DNA from: an uncultured Clostridia bacterium
GTDB lineage: Bacteria; Bacillota; Clostridia; Christensenellales; Borkfalkiaceae
Assembly (NCBI GenBank): GCA_949286835.1
Contig: CASEDP010000002.1
Location: forward strand, 55,924 to 119,923
Length of the DNA: 64,000 nt
Reading direction: 5' to 3'
Under the pieces are notes generated by a model that saw nothing but the letters and a program-made list of their open reading frames with translations, had not been told where the DNA came from and did no database searches. Position numbers and translations under genes: made by a program. Shown in pieces: positions 18,977 through 26,986 of the stretch (within the stretch, counting starts at the first letter, position 1; each line of letters starts with the position of its first letter).

Positions 18977-19006
18977 ATTTTACAATAGCGGGGCGAGGTT
19001 TGTCAA
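18977..19006 (-). promoter_or_regulatory. Promoter of the 808-aa surface-protein gene
   Basis: On the minus strand TTGACA (19006-19001), an 18-bp spacer, then TAAAAT (18982-18977). A leader of about 32 nt follows. Confidence 0.65.
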
Positions 19007-19070
19007 TAACTTTGCCCTCTTGTCAGGTTTTTTCACAAATAATTGACGGATTTTACCCGCTTTCGACCGT

Positions 19071-19760
19071 TCAGATGTCTATTTTAAAGCGCTTCCACAC
19101 GCCTTCGTCGACGGGAGGTTCGACTTTGAAGCACATCTTTTCGCCCGTGGTGGGGTGCGTGAAGCGCAGAAGATACGCCCAAAGCGCAAGTTTGCCCTTG
19201 ACTGCCCTGTCGCCGCCGTAGCGCATATCGCCGTAGACGGGGCAGTTTATCGCCGCCATCTGCACCCTTATCTGGTGCGTTCTGCCCGTGTGCAGATTGA
19301 CCTCCGCAAGGGAGAGCCCGTCCTTTTCCTCTAAGACGCTGTAGTCGAGCGCGGCGAACTTCGCCCCCTCTTCCGACTGCGTGCACACATATACCATATT
19401 GTTGACGGTGTTCTTTCTCAGGTAATTTTCGAGCGTTGCGGACGGTCTGCCGGGCACACCGCAGAGCACGGCGAGGTACTTCTTTTCAAAGCCGCCCGTC
19501 TTCATCTGCTCGGCAAGTCTTGCAGCCGCCTTGCTGGTCTTGGCATATACCATAACGCCGCCCGTGGGTCTGTCCAACCTGTGGACGAGCCCGACAAAGA
19601 CGTTGCCAGGCTTGTCGTACTTTACCTTAAGATAGCGCTTTATGCAGTCGAAAAGATTGTCGTCCCCGCTCTCGTCGGGACAGCAGGCAATGTTCTGAGG
19701 CTTTAATACGACTATTATGTGGTTATCTTCATAGATGACAGTCAGATCTTTATCTTCCAT
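19071..19760 (-). CDS. RluA-family pseudouridine synthase
   Basis: 229 residues. The catalytic motif HRLDRPTGG, with the essential Asp, lies at about residues 61-69; RLAEQ and the late GRTHQIRVQM motif (about 165) complete the RluA signature. It lacks an S4 domain, so it is the short type, which can modify 23S rRNA or tRNA; the site is not predictable. The start lies 23 bp after the end of the methyltransferase gene on the same strand, so both are probably cotranscribed from the promoter at 20661. Confidence 0.88.
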   Translation of the reverse strand: MEDKDLTVIYEDNHIIVVLKPQNIACCPDESGDDNLFDCIKRYLKVKYDKPGNVFVGLVHRLDRPTGGVMVYAKTSKAAARLAEQMKTGGFEKKYLAVLCGVPGRPSATLENYLRKNTVNNMVYVCTQSEEGAKFAALDYSVLEEKDGLSLAEVNLHTGRTHQIRVQMAAINCPVYGDMRYGGDRAVKGKLALWAYLLRFTHPTTGEKMCFKVEPPVDEGVWKRFKIDI

Positions 19761-19783
19761 AAACTTGACCCGTTAAAATTTTT

Positions 19784-20653
19784 TCAGAATGTGTGCATTC
19801 CGCTTGCCCCGCAGGGAAGGGGTATCCCCTCTTCGGTGGGCAGGCAGACTTCGTATGCCTCCGTACTGCCGCCTCTGTCCGAAAGGCAGAGCGTTAAGAT
19901 ATTGTTGAGCACGGTGGGCTGAAGCCCCGTCGTGTAGCTGTTGATTAGCATAAATAGCGGGTTTTCGGAAAGCACCTGCGTGCACAGTCCGACAAAGTCG
20001 AAGAGGGCGTCCTCTATCTTCCACATCTCGCCGCCGGGACCCCTGCCGTAGCTCGGCGGGTCCATAATTATCGCGTCGTACCTGTTTCCGCGACGTATCT
20101 CCCTTCTGACGAACTTGGAGCAGTCGTCTACAATGTACCGTATGCCCGAGTTTATGCCTGAAAGCCGCGCGTTTTCGCCCGCCCTTTCGACCATTCCTTT
20201 AGCCGCGTCGACGTGGCAGACTTCCGCCCCCGCCTTTGCGCAGGCGACGGTTGCGCCGCCCGTATATGCGAAGAGGTTTAAAACCTTAATCTGTCTTGCG
20301 GGATTTTTTGACTTTTCGGCGGAAATTACGGAGCGCATTATGTCCCAGTTGACCGCCTGCTCGGGGAAGAGCCCGGTGTGCTTGAAGCCCATCGGCTTTA
20401 TGAGGAAACTGAGGTCGCCGTAGGATATCTTCCACTCTGCGGGAAAGGGCTTTTTAATCTCCCACCCGCCGCCGCCCTTGTCGCTGCGGTGGTACACGGC
20501 GTTGATGCCCGAATATGCGTAGAGGTCGCTCTTTCCATTCCAGATGACCTGGGGGTCGGGGCGGAGCAGCGTGACGTCGCCCCACCTTTCGAGCTTCATT
20601 CCGTCGCCCGTGGCAATTATTCGGTAATCCTTCCAGTTGCCTGCAATCTTCAT
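19784..20653 (-). CDS. RlmI/RlmK-like class I SAM-dependent RNA methyltransferase
   Basis: 289 residues. An N-terminal segment of about 90 residues precedes a Rossmann methyltransferase core: NLFAYTGGATVACAKAGA (SAM loop, about residue 130), VDAAKGMVERA, IRYIVDDC, and the catalytic IIMDPPSYGRG (about 195). This is the COG1092 pattern of 23S rRNA m5C methyltransferases, but the PUA domain of RlmI is missing. Position of modification unknown. The gene starts 7 nt after a TATAAT box with no ribosome-binding site and is therefore probably leaderless. It is followed by the pseudouridine synthase gene. Confidence 0.85.
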   Translation of the reverse strand: MKIAGNWKDYRIIATGDGMKLERWGDVTLLRPDPQVIWNGKSDLYAYSGINAVYHRSDKGGGGWEIKKPFPAEWKISYGDLSFLIKPMGFKHTGLFPEQAVNWDIMRSVISAEKSKNPARQIKVLNLFAYTGGATVACAKAGAEVCHVDAAKGMVERAGENARLSGINSGIRYIVDDCSKFVRREIRRGNRYDAIIMDPPSYGRGPGGEMWKIEDALFDFVGLCTQVLSENPLFMLINSYTTGLQPTVLNNILTLCLSDRGGSTEAYEVCLPTEEGIPLPCGASGMHTF

Positions 20654-20660
20654 AAAAACA

Positions 20661-20689
20661 ATTATATGATATTAAAGCACAAAAGTAAA
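20661..20689 (-). promoter_or_regulatory. Promoter of the RlmI-like gene (predicted leaderless)
   Basis: Minus strand TTTACT (20689-20684), 17-bp spacer, TATAAT (20666-20661), then 7 nt to the ATG at 20653. No Shine-Dalgarno. Confidence 0.7.
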
Positions 20690-20703
20690 GCAAAAACGAC
20701 GGC

Positions 20704-20728
20704 AAGAGGCGCAATTTGCGCCCTCTTT
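20704..20728. terminator. Hairpin in the gap left of the capsid operon
   Basis: AAGAGG-CGCAA pairs with TTGCGCCCTCTT with one bulged base, followed by TTTT on the + strand. Confidence 0.45.
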
Positions 20729-20780
20729 TGCCCTGCAGCGGGTCAGAAAGGAGTGCGCCGTCCAGAAAAGAGAAGTAAGG

Positions 20781-20815
20781 AAAAGGCGCGGAAACCGCAA
20801 CAGGGTTTCCGCGCC
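20781..20815 (-). terminator. Terminator of the capsid/packaging operon
   Basis: A 12-bp stem (20785-20796 with 20804-20815). On the minus strand it is followed by TTTTCCTTACTTCTCTTTT. It lies about 90 bp past the last gene of the phage-like operon. Confidence 0.65.
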
Positions 20816-20906
20816 CGTCGTCGGGCAACGCCTTAAATAATCGTCACATTCAACGCCAGCGTCATTGCGCATAGCGGCGGGAATTTCCGCCGCCGCGCCC
20901 GAACGG

Positions 20907-21410
20907 TCACTGTTCGTTGGCGAGCGCGGCGAGATAGTTGAAAAGGGTGTTGTAGTAGCTGCCCAAATAATTGATTGCCACCTCGTCCGCGGCGAGAAGG
21001 GCAAGTCTTTCGTTGGGGTCCTCTATGGCAAGGTAGAAATCCCTTACCTGAATGTACCTTTCGAGGTAGCTCAGTTCATAGTCGACGAGATAGCCCGAAT
21101 CGTCGTTGCCCGTGTCGCCAGTCTCGCCGCCCGTAGTCGGCTCTCCCAAACTCATATTGAATATGAGCTGCTCTTTGAGAATTTCCACCTGATAATTGTA
21201 CTCAGTCGTAAGCTCGAGCTCCATTGCCGCATACAGCGAGGAGTTGGGCAGACGGTTGGAATATGTCACTCGCCTGTATTCTTCAAGCTGCTGCTGGAGC
21301 TTATGGTATAGCGCGTTCTTGTTCTGCTGCGCCGTCCTAAGGAGTTTCAACTGGACGGTTTCGAGCTGCTCCGCCTCCTCTTCGGTTATGTCTATTATAT
21401 CGAAAGTCAC
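20907..21410 (-). CDS. Phage-like structural protein, last gene of capsid module
   Basis: 167 residues, no recognised domain. The first 90 residues are strongly helical and heptad-like (EEEAEQLETVQLKLL, LYHKLQQQLEEYRR), a Gly/Thr/Asp linker follows (about 105-120), then a second helical part. The start is GTG at 21410, set by GGAGGTGAG and coupled through a GTGA overlap to the stop of the upstream gene. In P22-type gene order the place after the two head-to-tail accessory genes belongs to the trimeric tail needle, and a coiled coil of this size is compatible, but that is an inference from position only. Confidence 0.6.
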   Translation of the reverse strand: MTFDIIDITEEEAEQLETVQLKLLRTAQQNKNALYHKLQQQLEEYRRVTYSNRLPNSSLYAAMELELTTEYNYQVEILKEQLIFNMSLGEPTTGGETGDTGNDDSGYLVDYELSYLERYIQVRDFYLAIEDPNERLALLAADEVAINYLGSYYNTLFNYLAALANEQ

Positions 21411-22693
21411 GCGCTCACCTCCCACTTTGCAGAAAGTTTTCTGACGTCCGCGTTGCCGCCCACCTCAAAGACGAACTTCCTGCCGCGCAGCATTGCGCGC
21501 ATAGCGCCCGTACCACCGAAGGTGCGGCTGACCCCGTCGGCGGTCACGGTTATCTCGGGCGAGCCGTCCGCGTCGACATATATCTCCTTGAGCGTCTTTA
21601 TCCTGTCGCTCCCGAGGTCGTACCCGACGGACACCCACCTGCACGCATCGTAAGTTTCGCCGTAGATAGTGCTGTAGTAGTTATTATTCCTGAAGAAATG
21701 ACAGCCGAACTCGTCGCGCCAGAAGGTATCGGCATTCGCGCAAAAGAGCGCCGACCGCCCCGTTTCGAGGTCATATTCGAGGATATGCTTATCCGCCGAT
21801 TTGTCCGTCATACATTCAAAATAGACATATCTGTTGGCGTAACACTGCGGGTTGGCAAACGCGCTAAGTTTCTCCCTTCTGCCGATATCCACCCGCTTTA
21901 GCGCGGAACCGTCGAAGGAGTATATGTCCTCCTCCGTGGAAAAATACAGCTTACCCGCGCATACCACCGCATAGGGGTTGGTGAGAGGCACGGTGAGTTC
22001 ATAGCCTAGCACGGCGTCCACCGAGAAATTGCGCGTATCGCCCAGCGCGCGCAACACGGTTATGCCGTACTTGCGGAGTATTATGACCTTGTCGCCCAGC
22101 TCGTACATATTCATTATTTCGCCGAACTTGAGGTCGAGCACTATGTAGCCCGCGCCGTCGGGACCTTCCGTCCAGTCGTTTATCGCCGTTCCCGACCAGC
22201 GCACGGTGTACGGCTCCGAACTGTCGCGGGCAAAAATTCTGCCGCAGTGGAAACAGCCGCAGCGGAAATATCTGGGCATAGTATAGTTGAGATATTTTAC
22301 GTTGTCCTTGACGAGAATGAGGCTGTTAGAGCCCGCCACCGCCACGAGATAGCAGTTATTGAAGTATATCAGCCCCGTAAAGAACTGCCCGACGGGTATC
22401 TGCGCGACGTATGTGCTCTTAGTCCTCTCCCCGTCAGGCGTCATCGCATAGAACTGCCCGTACTGGTTGACGTATATCGGAGCGCCGGGCTGGCTTATGC
22501 GCTCTACCCTGTACGGCGAATATATTTTGACCGCGGGCGACGACTGCACGGGCGAAGGCAGCGCGCGTATGCCGTCGTCGGTGCGGATATAGCCGAAGCT
22601 CATCTCGGAATTGTCCGAAGAGCCGCCTATTATCTCCCGTTCGACAATCTCGGTTTCGACGTCGTTGCCGCCATAGTCCCTCCTTATTCTCAT
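21407..22693 (-). CDS. Phage head completion/DNA-stabilisation-like protein (P22 gp10-like position)
   Basis: 428 residues of beta-rich sequence with recurring short strand-turn units (YVNQYGQFYAMTPDGE; YIVLDLKFGEIMNMYELGDKVIIL; KLYFSTEEDIYSFDG), as in the beta-propeller-like tail accessory proteins of podoviruses. P22 gp10, which plugs the packaged head, has comparable length and the same position after coat and gp4-type adaptor. ATG at 22693 is chosen because GAGGAGGTGG lies just upstream; the frame continues open a further 270 bp upstream but as an antisense-like shadow. It overlaps its neighbours by ATGA and GTGA. The family is assigned from context and composition. Confidence 0.62.
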   Translation of the reverse strand: MRIRRDYGGNDVETEIVEREIIGGSSDNSEMSFGYIRTDDGIRALPSPVQSSPAVKIYSPYRVERISQPGAPIYVNQYGQFYAMTPDGERTKSTYVAQIPVGQFFTGLIYFNNCYLVAVAGSNSLILVKDNVKYLNYTMPRYFRCGCFHCGRIFARDSSEPYTVRWSGTAINDWTEGPDGAGYIVLDLKFGEIMNMYELGDKVIILRKYGITVLRALGDTRNFSVDAVLGYELTVPLTNPYAVVCAGKLYFSTEEDIYSFDGSALKRVDIGRREKLSAFANPQCYANRYVYFECMTDKSADKHILEYDLETGRSALFCANADTFWRDEFGCHFFRNNNYYSTIYGETYDACRWVSVGYDLGSDRIKTLKEIYVDADGSPEITVTADGVSRTFGGTGAMRAMLRGRKFVFEVGGNADVRKLSAKWEVSA

Positions 22694-23250
22694 ATCCACC
22701 TCCTCGGCGGTATTCTGCCCCTCACGGCGCTGTGGGAGAGAAGGAGCTCTATCTCCGACCTGTATCTGCCCTCCCAGAGCTGCGACGAAGAGGCGTCGCC
22801 CATAACGAGGTAATACTCCGCCGCCATTCCGTAGCTCACCAGCCTTTCGCCGACGGCAAAGACGGGATAGGCAAATTCGTCGGTTTCGGCGAGGGCGGAG
22901 GGCGCGTATTCGTAGGTCACGGTTATCTCGGGGCTGTCCGCCTCCAGCGCGTCGGGGCAGAGCCGCCACTTTACCTTTTTGCCGCCGCAGGTGACGCTGC
23001 GTATCCTCAAGGGTGGTTTGCTGAACGCCGAAAAGACATACCTGCCGTCGTCGGCGGTCATATCTTCGACGTAATCGAGGGGGAAATACCCCCTCGCAAG
23101 TTCGTCAAGGACGGCGTTCAGATAGGTTATAAACGCCCGTTTGAGCCTTGTCATCTCCTCGTCGAGCTCTCCGCCCGCCGCGACGGCGTCGGCGGCGTCC
23201 TCCCTGCCGACCAGCCTCAAGGTCTGAATTATAACTTCTTTTACCGTCAT
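22690..23250 (-). CDS. Phage head-tail adaptor (gp4-like)
   Basis: 186 residues. The helical first half (VKEVIIQTLRLVGREDAADA, then EMTRLKRAFITYLNAVLDELA) followed by a beta-rich second half is the layout of connector proteins that dock on the portal ring, such as P22 gp4 and related phage head-tail connectors. It lies directly after the coat gene with a 14-bp gap, start ATG with AAGGGGG upstream, and overlaps the next gene by 4 nt. Assigned by layout and position, with no diagnostic motif. Confidence 0.65.
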   Translation of the reverse strand: MTVKEVIIQTLRLVGREDAADAVAAGGELDEEMTRLKRAFITYLNAVLDELARGYFPLDYVEDMTADDGRYVFSAFSKPPLRIRSVTCGGKKVKWRLCPDALEADSPEITVTYEYAPSALAETDEFAYPVFAVGERLVSYGMAAEYYLVMGDASSSQLWEGRYRSEIELLLSHSAVRGRIPPRRWI

Positions 23251-23264
23251 TTTTCCCCCTTAAT

Positions 23265-24410
23265 TCAGCTTAACTTTATTACGCCCTGCGCGCAGGGTCT
23301 CTTGCACACGAGCTCGGCATACTTTACGAGCGTAGCCGAATATGCCGCCTTGCCCGCAACCTGCTTCAAAATTCTGCCGCCCTCGTCCTCCAGCCACGCC
23401 CAGTCGCAGAGCTGATTGAGGCTGAAGTCGTCGGTGTTGACGAAGTATATCCTGTCGTCGGGACAGAACTTGTCGGCATAGACGGGCACGTCGTTTATCA
23501 CGATGCTCGAATAGCCCGCCGCTATCTCCGCGGTGTTGACAATTCTGCGGCTCGTCGACATAAGCGCGGCAATCTTCTTCCTCACCTTGTGGGAGCAGAG
23601 TATCATATTGACCTTGCCGTCGCAGCTCTCTTCGAGCGTGTCGATGACGTCGATTATGTCGCTCTCCGCGAGCGAGCTGAGCGCAACGCTCTTGACGTAG
23701 GGCGAGAAATATGCCTCCGTCGACTTGGAATAGCCGTAGAGCGACGTGCCGTCGAAGATGCCCGCAAGCCCGATTATCTCGTTGCCCGTCGCGCCCGAAA
23801 CGCACACCGTCTCTTCGCCGGAGAAGGTCGCAGAGGCAAGGCTTGCCGCGACGGTTATGACCTTGTTTTCAACGTCGACGGCGGTTATCGTCGTATCGAT
23901 GGGCGAAGTTGCGCCGATTTTTACGCTCAGTCCGACGAAATAGCTCTTTGCCGAATTGACGACGAGCTGGGTGTCGCCCTTCTTTGAGACGACGGTACAG
24001 ATGAGACCGTTGCCGTCGCCGTAGAGCATACGCGCGAAGTTTGCCTTTGCCCCCGCGACAAGCCCCTCCATCTCGGCGTTGAGAAGATTTACGAATGCGC
24101 CAGAGGTGTCGCCCGAGGCGCGCATCGCCTTGTCCGAAATCTCAATGGTGCCGTAGATGTTCTTGAGCGGCAGCGTCACGCCGTAATAGCGGTTGCTCCT
24201 GGGGGAGGGCAGCGCGCCGTCCTCCGCGCCCGCCACTACTCCCGCCATAGTGCCCTTGGCGATTGCAAGCTTTACGTCCTTGCCGAACACGTTTTCGCTG
24301 GTCTTGGTTATTGCGTTGAAGAAGGGGGAAACCTCCCCGTTGAGCTGGGCGCTCACCGCGTCGAGATAGTAGTCCTTTAAAGCGGCATCCGCATTAGCGA
24401 TAGTTATCAA
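23265..24410 (-). CDS. Phage major capsid (coat) protein, HK97-fold type
   Basis: 381 residues. Pattern of a protease-independent coat protein: N-terminal helix, then LPLKNIYGTIEISDKAMRAS (E-loop/spine region, about residues 80-100), a beta-rich insertion of about 65 residues (about 138-203, with ITAVDVENKVITVAA) comparable to the insertion domain of P22-like coats, and a P-domain segment with VNMILCSHKVRKKIAALMSTSRR (about 268-290). The start is TTG at 24410 with GGAGGA 8 nt upstream. It is preceded by the scaffold-like gene and has no adjacent maturation protease, as in P22 and phi29 type assembly. No internal stop or frameshift is seen. Confidence 0.8.
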   Translation of the reverse strand: MITIANADAALKDYYLDAVSAQLNGEVSPFFNAITKTSENVFGKDVKLAIAKGTMAGVVAGAEDGALPSPRSNRYYGVTLPLKNIYGTIEISDKAMRASGDTSGAFVNLLNAEMEGLVAGAKANFARMLYGDGNGLICTVVSKKGDTQLVVNSAKSYFVGLSVKIGATSPIDTTITAVDVENKVITVAASLASATFSGEETVCVSGATGNEIIGLAGIFDGTSLYGYSKSTEAYFSPYVKSVALSSLAESDIIDVIDTLEESCDGKVNMILCSHKVRKKIAALMSTSRRIVNTAEIAAGYSSIVINDVPVYADKFCPDDRIYFVNTDDFSLNQLCDWAWLEDEGGRILKQVAGKAAYSATLVKYAELVCKRPCAQGVIKLS

Positions 24411-24413
24411 TGA

Positions 24414-24884
24414 TTAGTCCTCCTTATTGTCAAAATAGTTCTTTGCAAGCGCGCCCGCCTCCCTTAAATTTTTTGGGGTGCGCCTTTCGGCGGCAACTAC
24501 GCTGCCGCCCGTTACGAAGGGTACGCTGCGGCGGGAGAGCACGCCGGAGAGATATTCCTCTATAATTGCGTTCCTCATCTCGTCGCTTATCTGCGGCTGC
24601 GCCTCCGCGCCCGCCGCCGCGCCCTCTGCATTTTCGGTCTGCGCCTGCGGAAGAGCCCCCGCGTTTTCCGCCGTGACGGGCGCAGCGGGCTCCTTTGTCG
24701 CATTCTCAAGCTCCCTGAGGCGTTGGCTGCGTCGGGTGAATTCCGCCTCTAAAGCTGTGTAGGCGTCCATCAGGGCCTGCACGTCCTTGAATTTGCCCAG
24801 ATCTGCCGCAGCTTTATTCCCTTCCGCCGTTGCGGTGTCTGCCGTATCGGGCATATTCCTTTTCTGTGTCTGGTTATCCGTCAT
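24414..24884 (-). CDS. Phage scaffolding-like protein
   Basis: 156 residues, hydrophilic. Helical N-terminal half with a coiled-coil-like stretch (DVQALMDAYTALEAEFTRRSQRLRELE uses regular Leu/Ala spacing), a low-complexity Ala/Glu/Gln linker in the middle, and a short C-terminal helical part. Small, acidic, linker-rich proteins encoded between portal and coat are typically internal scaffolds. Start ATG with GGAGGTAAAAA; it overlaps the portal stop by 11 nt and ends 3 bp before the coat start. Function inferred from position and composition. Confidence 0.65.
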   Translation of the reverse strand: MTDNQTQKRNMPDTADTATAEGNKAAADLGKFKDVQALMDAYTALEAEFTRRSQRLRELENATKEPAAPVTAENAGALPQAQTENAEGAAAGAEAQPQISDEMRNAIIEEYLSGVLSRRSVPFVTGGSVVAAERRTPKNLREAGALAKNYFDNKED

Positions 24885-26733
24885 TTTTTACCTCCGAAAG
24901 TTTAGATTTATGTATGTTCAGATGAGCACATATGCGCTCTTCCTGTTCACTGTCGAGCTTTTCGCCCAAAAGACAGGCGGTATGCTCCTCTATGTGCACG
25001 GCGTGGTCGTCATAGTCCTTTACCTCCGCGTCGCGCCCGGCCATCATCTCGGCATTCTCGCGCCCGCACCTCTCTCGGTGCAGTTCGTCCATATCCCTCG
25101 CGCCCGTATAGCCCGTATAGCCGAGGGTGGAGAGCAGTCTGTTCCTTACCGAAGCGCTCAGCCTGCCCTGCCCGTCGGAAAAAAGACCCCTGTCGAGCAT
25201 CTCGTAAATGACCGTCCTGCGCTGCGCGGGCGAGAGATTTAAGTCGCTGTCCGCCTCCAGCACGACGTCGTCGCTTGTGATGTCGCTGCCCCTGAAGCTC
25301 GTCAGCGCGAGTTCGCCGTTGCCGCCGACATAGCGCAGCAGCCTGAACGTGCCCGCAAACTGGCGGTACAGGCGCAGGGCGTGCCTGCCTATCTTTTTGA
25401 GCGCCGACTTAATCTGGTCGCAGCAGACGTTGAGGCGGGCGTCGTCCTGCTCCATTATGAGCTGCAGTCCCGTCGCCGAAGTCACCGAGGTGAACGCATT
25501 TGCCTGCTGCGAGTAGTCGTTGGTGCCGGAAATGCGGCAGAACTCCTCCTCAAGGCGCTGTTCCTCGTCTGTAAATTCTGAGGGAACGGTGCCCAGCGTG
25601 AGCATTTCGGGCGGATTTCCGCCCTGTCGGTAGATGAGCACCTTTCCGGGCGCAAGACCGTCCTCCGTCAGTTCGTCGGTGTCCAGAGAGCCCTCCTCCA
25701 CGGCAATCGCCCCCATAGAGACGCGGTTCATAAACTCGTGCTTGCGGTTCTTTACGGCGTTGTAGGCGCGCTGGACGGGTACCAGCCTGTCGACGACGCT
25801 CGTGCCGAAGAAGCCGCCCGCAAGCGGCAAACAACACTGTTTTATGAAGGGATAGCCCCTCTCGCCGTTTTCTCCGTTCTTATAGGGCAGGTCGCCGTCG
25901 AAAAGCAGCTCGCCGCCCGCAACAATCGTCAGCCTGCCTTCGGGATATTGCCAGTTGGGGCGGCAATACCTCTCTATCACAATTTCGCTGTCGTGCTTTA
26001 CGCTCCTTGTCCCCGCCAGGGCGGGGCTTGCCGAATGGGAGGGCTGCGAATGGGGCGAACGCGCAAACTCGTCTATATCCCTGCCCCTGACCCTTACGCC
26101 GTACGCCGCGAAGATGTCGTCCGCCGAGACCGCCCTCGCGTGGATGATGCTCGGCTGGTTTTCTATCGTCTCCTCGGACAGCGAATGGGGATATATCTCG
26201 AAGGGCGAGAGGGCGACAATCTTTACCCTGCCCTCCTTTAAAGGCGTACCCTCCGCCGTGGTGCCTATGCCGTTGCCCGCATAGCTGTCCCATATGACCT
26301 TATAGAACGCCGTTCCGCACGCCTCCGACCAGGTCGTCGCGCGGGAAATCACCTCATCCATATCGCAGTCCTCGTTGAGGGCGGAGAGTATTGCCGAGGC
26401 AAGTTTTGCCGCCTGCCTGTCCTTTTCGTCGTCCGAAGCCGCCCTTACCGCCAGCCTCGGACGTATGCGGGAGAGCTTTGCGCACCGCGTATCCACGACG
26501 GGCGCGATGTAGTTGAAAACCCTGCGCTCCTGCCAGAAATACTCCCTGTCCTCCTCTTCTATTTCGCCGAGGGCGTTCACGTCGCAGTACTGGTTGCCGC
26601 TTAAAAAATTCATATTTAGCTGCCAGCCGCGCTCTATGAGCCTCCTTTCTTCCTGTCTGCGCCTGAAGTCGGCATACACCTCGTCGGCGATAGCCCTGTT
26701 CTTCCTGCGCTCCTCCTTCTGACTGTCAGTCAT
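24874..26733 (-). CDS. Phage portal protein (podovirus type)
   Basis: 619 residues, in the size range of podoviral P22-like portals. N-terminal helical segment with ERGWQLNMNFLSGNQY (about residues 34-49), a characteristic portal opening in which a tryptophan-rich helix precedes the wing; FNYIAPVVDTRCAKLSRIRPRL (about 75) follows, then the stem and clip region. The dodecameric portal is the DNA entry/exit ring at one capsid vertex and the motor docking site. ATG with AAGGAGGAAGGGG, overlapping the preceding 86-aa gene by 8 nt. Intact throughout. Confidence 0.85.
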   Translation of the reverse strand: MTDSQKEERRKNRAIADEVYADFRRRQEERRLIERGWQLNMNFLSGNQYCDVNALGEIEEEDREYFWQERRVFNYIAPVVDTRCAKLSRIRPRLAVRAASDDEKDRQAAKLASAILSALNEDCDMDEVISRATTWSEACGTAFYKVIWDSYAGNGIGTTAEGTPLKEGRVKIVALSPFEIYPHSLSEETIENQPSIIHARAVSADDIFAAYGVRVRGRDIDEFARSPHSQPSHSASPALAGTRSVKHDSEIVIERYCRPNWQYPEGRLTIVAGGELLFDGDLPYKNGENGERGYPFIKQCCLPLAGGFFGTSVVDRLVPVQRAYNAVKNRKHEFMNRVSMGAIAVEEGSLDTDELTEDGLAPGKVLIYRQGGNPPEMLTLGTVPSEFTDEEQRLEEEFCRISGTNDYSQQANAFTSVTSATGLQLIMEQDDARLNVCCDQIKSALKKIGRHALRLYRQFAGTFRLLRYVGGNGELALTSFRGSDITSDDVVLEADSDLNLSPAQRRTVIYEMLDRGLFSDGQGRLSASVRNRLLSTLGYTGYTGARDMDELHRERCGRENAEMMAGRDAEVKDYDDHAVHIEEHTACLLGEKLDSEQEERICAHLNIHKSKLSEVKNDG

Positions 26734-26986
26734 CCCCTTCCTCCTTCAAACATTTTAAAAGTCTTTGCCGCTCGCTTTCGAGCTGTTCGTCGCTCATTGC
26801 CGAAACGTCGTCGCCGTCGAGCAGCATCCTGACCGCCTTTATATCCGGCGGAATGTCACGCCTTGTCACCTTGCGCTTGACAAGTTTCAGTTCCCCGTCC
26901 TCGACGGCATATTCTTCGACGACCTCGCTCGTGCCGAAGCCAACCGCGCACTTTTTTAGCGCCTCCTTTACGTTACCTTCTTCCAA
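26726..26986 (-). CDS. Small phage protein between terminase and portal
   Basis: 86 residues. Contains EEYAVEDGELKLVKRKVTRRD followed by IPPDIKAVRMLL, a pattern I know from small proteins and terminase small-subunit ends in phage packaging loci. C-terminus is a charged helix. The start is TTG at 26986; it overlaps the terminase stop by 14 nt and the portal start by 8 nt, so expression is coupled. It may serve as a small terminase subunit or an accessory factor; the sequence does not decide. Confidence 0.6.
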   Translation of the reverse strand: MEEGNVKEALKKCAVGFGTSEVVEEYAVEDGELKLVKRKVTRRDIPPDIKAVRMLLDGDDVSAMSDEQLESERQRLLKCLKEEGDD